A stretch of DNA of 10,599 nucleotides from Burkholderiales bacterium RIFCSPHIGHO2_12_FULL_61_11 (GTDB taxonomy: Bacteria; Pseudomonadota; Gammaproteobacteria; Burkholderiales; Burkholderiaceae_C), in contig MERZ01000020.1 in the NCBI GenBank assembly GCA_001770785.1, positions 1 to 10,599 on the forward strand. Direction: 5' to 3'. Made by a program: the position numbers and the translations under genes. This document shows positions 7,258 to 10,599 of the stretch, one piece after another. The notes beneath the pieces were generated by a model. That model had not been told where the DNA came from, ran no database searches, and saw only the letters and a list, made by a program, of their open reading frames with translations. How positions within the stretch are numbered: the first letter of the stretch is position 1; the number at the start of each line of letters is the position of its first letter.

Positions 7258-8019
7258 ATGGCACTCCTTGAGGTCAACCAACTCTCCATCCACTTCGGCG
7301 GGGTCAAGGCGGTGCAAAACGTCAGCTTCAGCATTGAGGCGGGCGTTGTCTACGCAGTGATCGGGCCCAACGGCGCGGGCAAGACCACCTTGTTTAACCT
7401 GATCACCGGCATTTACATCCCCACCAGTGGCGACATCAAGCTTGATGGCGAGTCCATCGGCGGCAAAACACCCAACGAATTGGCCCAGCGCGGCGTGGCC
7501 CGAACCTTCCAGAACCTGCAAATCTGCATGAACATGAGTGCCATTGAGAACGTGATGGTGGGGGCCCACCTGCGGCTCGACCGCAATTTGTTCAAGGCGG
7601 CGCTGTGCTTCCCGTCGATCAAGCGCCGTGACCGTGAGTTGCACGCCGAAGCTGCTGAGCTGATGCGCTTTGTCGGGTTGCCGGGCTATATCGATGCCCG
7701 CGCCGACAGCATGCCCTATGGGGCGCTCAAGCGACTGGAGATTGCGCGCGCCCTGGCCATGAGGCCACGCCTGATCTTTCTGGATGAGCCCGCAGCCGGG
7801 CTGAACCCCAAGGAAACCATTGCAGTCGATCAACTGGTGCGCAAGGTGGCCGACTCAGGCGTGACCGTGGTGCTGGTCGAACACGACATGAAGATGGTCA
7901 TGAACCTCTCGGATCGCATTCTGGTGCTTGACTACGGCAAGAAACTGGCTGAAGGCACCGGCGAGGAAGTTCGCAGGAATCCTGACGTGATTGCTGCGTA
8001 CCTTGGCGCACACGCTTAA
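7258..8019 (+). CDS. livG: Branched-chain amino-acid-type ABC ATPase LivG
   Basis: A 253-residue nucleotide-binding subunit of LivG type. Walker A is G-P-N-G-A-G-K-T-T (36-44), the Q-loop follows A-R-T-F-Q, and Walker B is L-I-F-L-D-E-P-A-A-G-L-N with an intact V-E-H-D H-loop. The ABC signature reads M-P-Y-G-A-L-K-R-L-E-I-A-R-A-L; LivG proteins usually carry a relaxed L-[SP]-Y-G-x-x-R-R-L-E-I, so this is within family variation. Unlike its partner ATPase it has no extra domain. The ATG at 7258 is preceded by GGAAAGGG and starts the canonical M-A-L-L-E-V core; an upstream in-frame start at 7189 would lie within livM. The next gene follows 14 bases after the stop. Confidence 0.94.
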   Translation: MALLEVNQLSIHFGGVKAVQNVSFSIEAGVVYAVIGPNGAGKTTLFNLITGIYIPTSGDIKLDGESIGGKTPNELAQRGVARTFQNLQICMNMSAIENVMVGAHLRLDRNLFKAALCFPSIKRRDRELHAEAAELMRFVGLPGYIDARADSMPYGALKRLEIARALAMRPRLIFLDEPAAGLNPKETIAVDQLVRKVADSGVTVVLVEHDMKMVMNLSDRILVLDYGKKLAEGTGEEVRRNPDVIAAYLGAHA

Positions 8020-8033
8020 CAACGGGACGCAGC

Positions 8034-9353
8034 ATGCAAGCACTACGCATCATCAGCGAAGACCGCAACAATTTGTGGCGCTTGGCAACCAGCATCGAAC
8101 AGCTTGCCCAAGACATCGAGGGCGGCGCACCGCTTGATCCGGCTTTTTTCAACTCGGTGTTTGATTACATCGAACAATTCACCGACCGTTCACACCAGCC
8201 CAGGAAAGACGATGTCCTGTTTCGCATCCTGCGCCTGCGCAGTTTGGATGCCGCCGCCATTCTGGATGGTTTGCAGGAAGAACACCGCGACGGGCCGGCC
8301 AGGCTCAAGGCCTTGCGTGTGCGCATGGCAGAAGTTGCCAACGGCCAGTCGGCCAGCTCAGCCTTCGCCGTCGACCTGCGTGTTTTTACCACTGACTTAA
8401 AGAGCCATATCCGCGCTGACGAAAAGCTGCTCCTGCCACTGGCCCGCAAGGAATTGACCGACGAGGACTGGGTTGAAATTGACCGCGCTGCTCTCGACCA
8501 CAACGACCCGCTGTTTGGTGATCGAGCCAAAGGCGAGTTCCGGGAACTCTTTCACCGCATCGCCAGTCTGGCTGCGGAATCATCCGTCGGCTTAGGCCGC
8601 CAAACAGTCGGCGAGCTGCAGGCTCATGCTGAAAAGTCCCAAGCCGATGTGCTGTTGCGCGTGAGCGGCATGGAAAGCTGCTATGGCCGCATCAAGGCGC
8701 TCAAGGGCATCAGCCTGGAAGTGCGCCGGGGTGAAACGGTAGCCCTGGTCGGCGCCAATGGGGCGGGCAAGACCACCTTCCTGCGCACGCTTTCTGGCGT
8801 ACAGCCGATGAGCGCGGGCAGCATTCATTTTGACGGCGAAGACATCAGCCGCCTGCGCTCTGACAAGCGCATGCGCCGTGGGATTTGTCAGAGCCCCGAA
8901 GGTCGTCAGGTGTTTGGCCCCCTGTCGGTTGACGACAACTTGCGCTTGGGGGCCTACACGCAGCCCAGGCATCAGGTCGAAGGCGATCTGGAAAATATCT
9001 TCGCCATGTTCCCCATCCTCAAGGAAAAGCGCCAGCTACCGGCCGGCACTTTGTCGGGGGGTCAGCAGCAGATGCTGGCCATTGGTCGAGCCCTGATGGG
9101 ACGGCCCCGCATGCTGCTGCTCGATGAGCCCTCCATGGGCCTGGCGCCGCGGCTGGTCGAAGAGGTATTCAACGTCGTCAAGAAGCTCAAAACCTTGGGC
9201 ATGACCATTCTCCTCATCGAACAAAATGCTTTCGCCGCACTGGCTCTTGCCGATCGCGCCTATGTGCTGGAAACTGGCACGATAACTCTCACAGGCACTG
9301 GCCAGGAACTCATCAACAACGAGCAGGTGCGCGCGGCATATCTTGGGATGTAA
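8034..9353 (+). CDS. Hemerythrin-like domain fused to LivF-type ABC ATPase
   Basis: A 439-residue two-domain protein, against about 235 residues for ordinary LivF. Residues 1-187 form a hemerythrin/HHE-like helical domain: I-S-E-D-R-N (7-12), H-Q-P-R-K-D-D-V-L-F (54-63), E-E-H (82-84), H-I-R-A-D-E (125-130), L-L-P-L-A and D-x-D-W. A linker (about 188-204) leads into a complete LivF ATPase: Y-G-R-I-K-A-L-K-G (217-225), Walker A G-A-N-G-A-G-K-T-T (240-248), S-P-E-G-R-Q-V-F (287-294), signature L-S-G-G-Q-Q-Q (340-346), Walker B M-L-L-L-D-E-P (360-366). An E-Q-N stands at the H-loop (396-398), usual for LivF. The frame is continuous, and no ATG or strong ribosome site lies at the domain border. 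The hemerythrin part lacks two metal ligands: D10 replaces the first His and K58 the first Glu. The ATG at 8034 has GGGA upstream. It completes a LivHMGF importer, with the added domain possibly regulating ATPase activity. Confidence 0.88.
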   Translation: MQALRIISEDRNNLWRLATSIEQLAQDIEGGAPLDPAFFNSVFDYIEQFTDRSHQPRKDDVLFRILRLRSLDAAAILDGLQEEHRDGPARLKALRVRMAEVANGQSASSAFAVDLRVFTTDLKSHIRADEKLLLPLARKELTDEDWVEIDRAALDHNDPLFGDRAKGEFRELFHRIASLAAESSVGLGRQTVGELQAHAEKSQADVLLRVSGMESCYGRIKALKGISLEVRRGETVALVGANGAGKTTFLRTLSGVQPMSAGSIHFDGEDISRLRSDKRMRRGICQSPEGRQVFGPLSVDDNLRLGAYTQPRHQVEGDLENIFAMFPILKEKRQLPAGTLSGGQQQMLAIGRALMGRPRMLLLDEPSMGLAPRLVEEVFNVVKKLKTLGMTILLIEQNAFAALALADRAYVLETGTITLTGTGQELINNEQVRAAYLGM

Positions 9354-9475
9354 TCGACGTTTTCGCACGGACCCACCGGAAGCACTTCTCAGCATCTGAT
9401 TTATAATTTTTTTGACCGTTGGATCAAAGGATCATTTCGGCCTGTTCTTATCAATGCACCTCCTGGGTACCCGAA
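9354..9475 (+). promoter_or_regulatory. Spacer with candidate promoter (TATAAT)
   Basis: This 122-bp gap separates the Liv-type operon from the DUF1028 gene. A perfect TATAAT hexamer sits at 9402-9407, about 70 bases before the DUF1028 ATG. The -35 position 17 bases upstream reads GAAGCA, a poor match, so the promoter would be weak or activator-dependent. Seven consecutive T residues (9407-9413) overlap its 3' end, but I see no GC-rich stem just before them, so a terminator for the upstream operon is not supported. GGATCA occurs twice in tandem (9421-9434). Confidence 0.4.
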
Positions 9476-10195
9476 ATGACTTGGTCTATCGTCGCGCGTG
9501 ATCGTTCTGGCGCTTTTGGAGTCGCCCTTGCCAGCCGGTTTTTTGCGGTCGGGGCACTCTGTCCGCACGCCCGCTCGGGGGTCGGTGCGCTTGCGACCCA
9601 GGGCTTGGTCAATCCGCTGTATGGAACGCCGGGTTTGGCTGAAATGGCGAGCGGCAGCGATCCCTCTCGAATTATCGCCATGCTGACCGCCGCCGACGAC
9701 GGACGCGAGCATCGCCAGCTACACATGATTGATGCTACCGGCCGCGGTGCGGCGCACACTGGCGCGGCCTGCATCGACTGGTGCGGGCACAGCTTGCGCA
9801 ACGGTTTTTCTGTGGCTGGCAACATGCTGGCCGGTCCGCAGGTGATCGAAGAAACCGCCGCGGCTTACGAAGCGGGCAACCACCTGCCGTTTGCCGAGCG
9901 CCTGATCGCTGCGATGGCGGCCGGCGAAGCAGCCGGTGGCGACAAGCGCGGCAAACAGGCCGCCGCATTACTTATTCACACCGTGGAAGATTACAGCTGG
10001 CTCGACCTGCGCGTTGACGATCATGCCGAACCGCTGCAGGAATTGCGCCGCCTGTACGACAAGAGCCTGGAGCGCTACCAGCCTTTCCTGGCCTGCCTTC
10101 CCAGCCGTGGTCGTCCATTTGGCATCACCGACCGGACCCTGATCGAATCTGAAATCGCCCGTTTTCACGCTGCGCGTAGCGAGGCACACGCATGA
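9476..10195 (+). CDS. DUF1028 family putative Ntn-hydrolase
   Basis: A 239-residue protein of the DUF1028 family, which has an N-terminal-nucleophile hydrolase-like fold. Family features are the opening M-T-W-S-I-V-A-R-D (1-9), G-V-A-L-A-S-R-F-F-A-V-G-A (15-27), G-V-G-A-L-A-T-Q (35-42), the G-N-M-L-A-G segment (115-120), A-G-G-D-K-R-G-K-Q (153-161) and L-D-L-R-V-D-D-H (176-183). If the protein follows Ntn logic, Met1 removal would expose Thr2 as nucleophile; this is inference, but it supports ATG 9476 over an upstream TTG at 9419. No signal peptide is seen, so it is cytoplasmic. DUF1028 genes commonly accompany peptide ABC transporters and peptidases, and here the stop overlaps such an ATPase gene in ATGA. 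A role in hydrolysing imported peptides or amides is likely, substrate unknown. Confidence 0.87.
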   Translation: MTWSIVARDRSGAFGVALASRFFAVGALCPHARSGVGALATQGLVNPLYGTPGLAEMASGSDPSRIIAMLTAADDGREHRQLHMIDATGRGAAHTGAACIDWCGHSLRNGFSVAGNMLAGPQVIEETAAAYEAGNHLPFAERLIAAMAAGEAAGGDKRGKQAAALLIHTVEDYSWLDLRVDDHAEPLQELRRLYDKSLERYQPFLACLPSRGRPFGITDRTLIESEIARFHAARSEAHA

Positions 10196-10599
10196 CGGTG
10201 CTGCTCGAAGTTCAAGGTCTTAAAACCTGTTTCAAGGTAGAGGGCGGCGAGTTTGCCGCGGTCGACGGCATCAGCTTCTCGGTCGAAGCTGGGCGCACGC
10301 TCGGCATCGTCGGTGAATCCGGCTGCGGTAAAAGTGTCACCTCGCTGTCGATCATGGGTTTGCTGCCGAAGGGACAGGGCCGCGTCGCCGCCGGCTCGAT
10401 CCGCTTCGAGGGCAGTGACCTGGCGACGCTGACGCCAGCCGCGATGCGGGCCTTGCGCGGCAACCGGATGGCGATGATTTTTCAGGAGCCGATGACCTCG
10501 CTCAATCCCGCATTTACGATCGGCAACCAGCTGATCGAAGGGATCCGCTGCCACCGCGATCTCGGTTACGCCGAAGCGCGCGAACACGCGATTGAAATG
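10192..10599 (+). CDS. Dipeptide/oligopeptide ABC ATPase (DppD/OppD type), 3' end outside window
   Basis: The first 136 codons of an ABC ATPase, open to the last base of the window. It starts M-T-V-L-L-E-V-Q-G-L and contains Walker A G-E-S-G-C-G-K-S and the Q-loop I-F-Q-E-P-M-T-S-L-N-P, both characteristic of the peptide/nickel (Dpp/Opp) ATPase family rather than the Liv family. Full members are about 320 residues or a double-length DppD-DppF fusion; which form this is cannot be seen. The signature motif and Walker B lie beyond the edge. The ATG overlaps the DUF1028 TGA by four bases, so the two are probably co-translated and form the start of a peptide uptake operon. Permease and binding-protein genes should follow. 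Confidence 0.9.
   Translation, partial: MTVLLEVQGLKTCFKVEGGEFAAVDGISFSVEAGRTLGIVGESGCGKSVTSLSIMGLLPKGQGRVAAGSIRFEGSDLATLTPAAMRALRGNRMAMIFQEPMTSLNPAFTIGNQLIEGIRCHRDLGYAEAREHAIEM

Noticed and set aside
7087..7833. Long antisense open frame opposite livM/livG
   Set aside because: It overlaps two well-supported ABC transporter genes entirely and shows no recognisable domain.
8590..8680. Possible frameshift or assembly artefact creating the hemerythrin-LivF fusion
   Set aside because: The reading frame is continuous through the junction, the linker is plausible, and LivF's usual start Met is missing at the domain border, so a genuine single protein is the simpler reading.
9400..9414. Seven-T run after the hemerythrin-LivF gene considered as a rho-independent terminator
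   Set aside because: No stable GC stem directly precedes the T-run. The TATAAT reading as a promoter element is at least as good.
9413..9428. TTGAC...ATCAA imperfect dyad considered as an FNR/Dnr box
   Set aside because: The half-sites are separated by six bases instead of four and the left half is TTGAC, so it does not fit the TTGAT-N4-ATCAA consensus.

Overview
The window is a GC-rich, tightly packed bacterial chromosome segment. The divergent yraN/rsmI pair, the N-terminal extension of RsmI and the Bcr/CflA exporter overlapping rsmI suggest a betaproteobacterium, probably Burkholderiales (perhaps Comamonadaceae). That placement is an inference from protein character; there is no rRNA or tRNA in the window.

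Left part (1-3436): a perfect 15-bp hairpin at the extreme left edge, then yraN (minus strand) running divergently from rsmI (16S rRNA 2'-O-methyltransferase). rsmI overlaps a Bcr/CflA-type MFS drug exporter by 4 bp. A minus-strand lipoprotein gene with two BamE-like segments converges on the exporter. A 225-bp AT-rich divergent spacer follows.

Centre (3437-9353): seven co-directional genes with gaps of at most 14 bp form one probable operon. They encode a stand-alone hemerythrin-type diiron protein, a small DUF2249 (TusA-like) protein, a 12-helix membrane protein resembling NnrS or heme-copper-oxidase subunit I, and then the two permeases and two ATPases of a branched-chain amino-acid-type (LivHMGF) ABC importer. 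The LivF ATPase is unusual: a hemerythrin-like domain of about 200 residues is fused in frame to its N-terminus. That domain has lost two of the six expected diiron ligands, while the stand-alone hemerythrin keeps all six. No substrate-binding protein is encoded in the operon. The most interesting idea in the window is therefore an HAA/Liv-family importer physically and genetically linked to oxygen, nitric-oxide or iron chemistry.

Right part (9354-10599): a 122-bp spacer with a perfect TATAAT hexamer, a DUF1028 putative Ntn-hydrolase, and, overlapping it by 4 bp, the 5' part of a dipeptide/oligopeptide (DppD/OppD-type) ABC ATPase that runs off the window. This looks like the beginning of a separate peptide uptake and processing operon.
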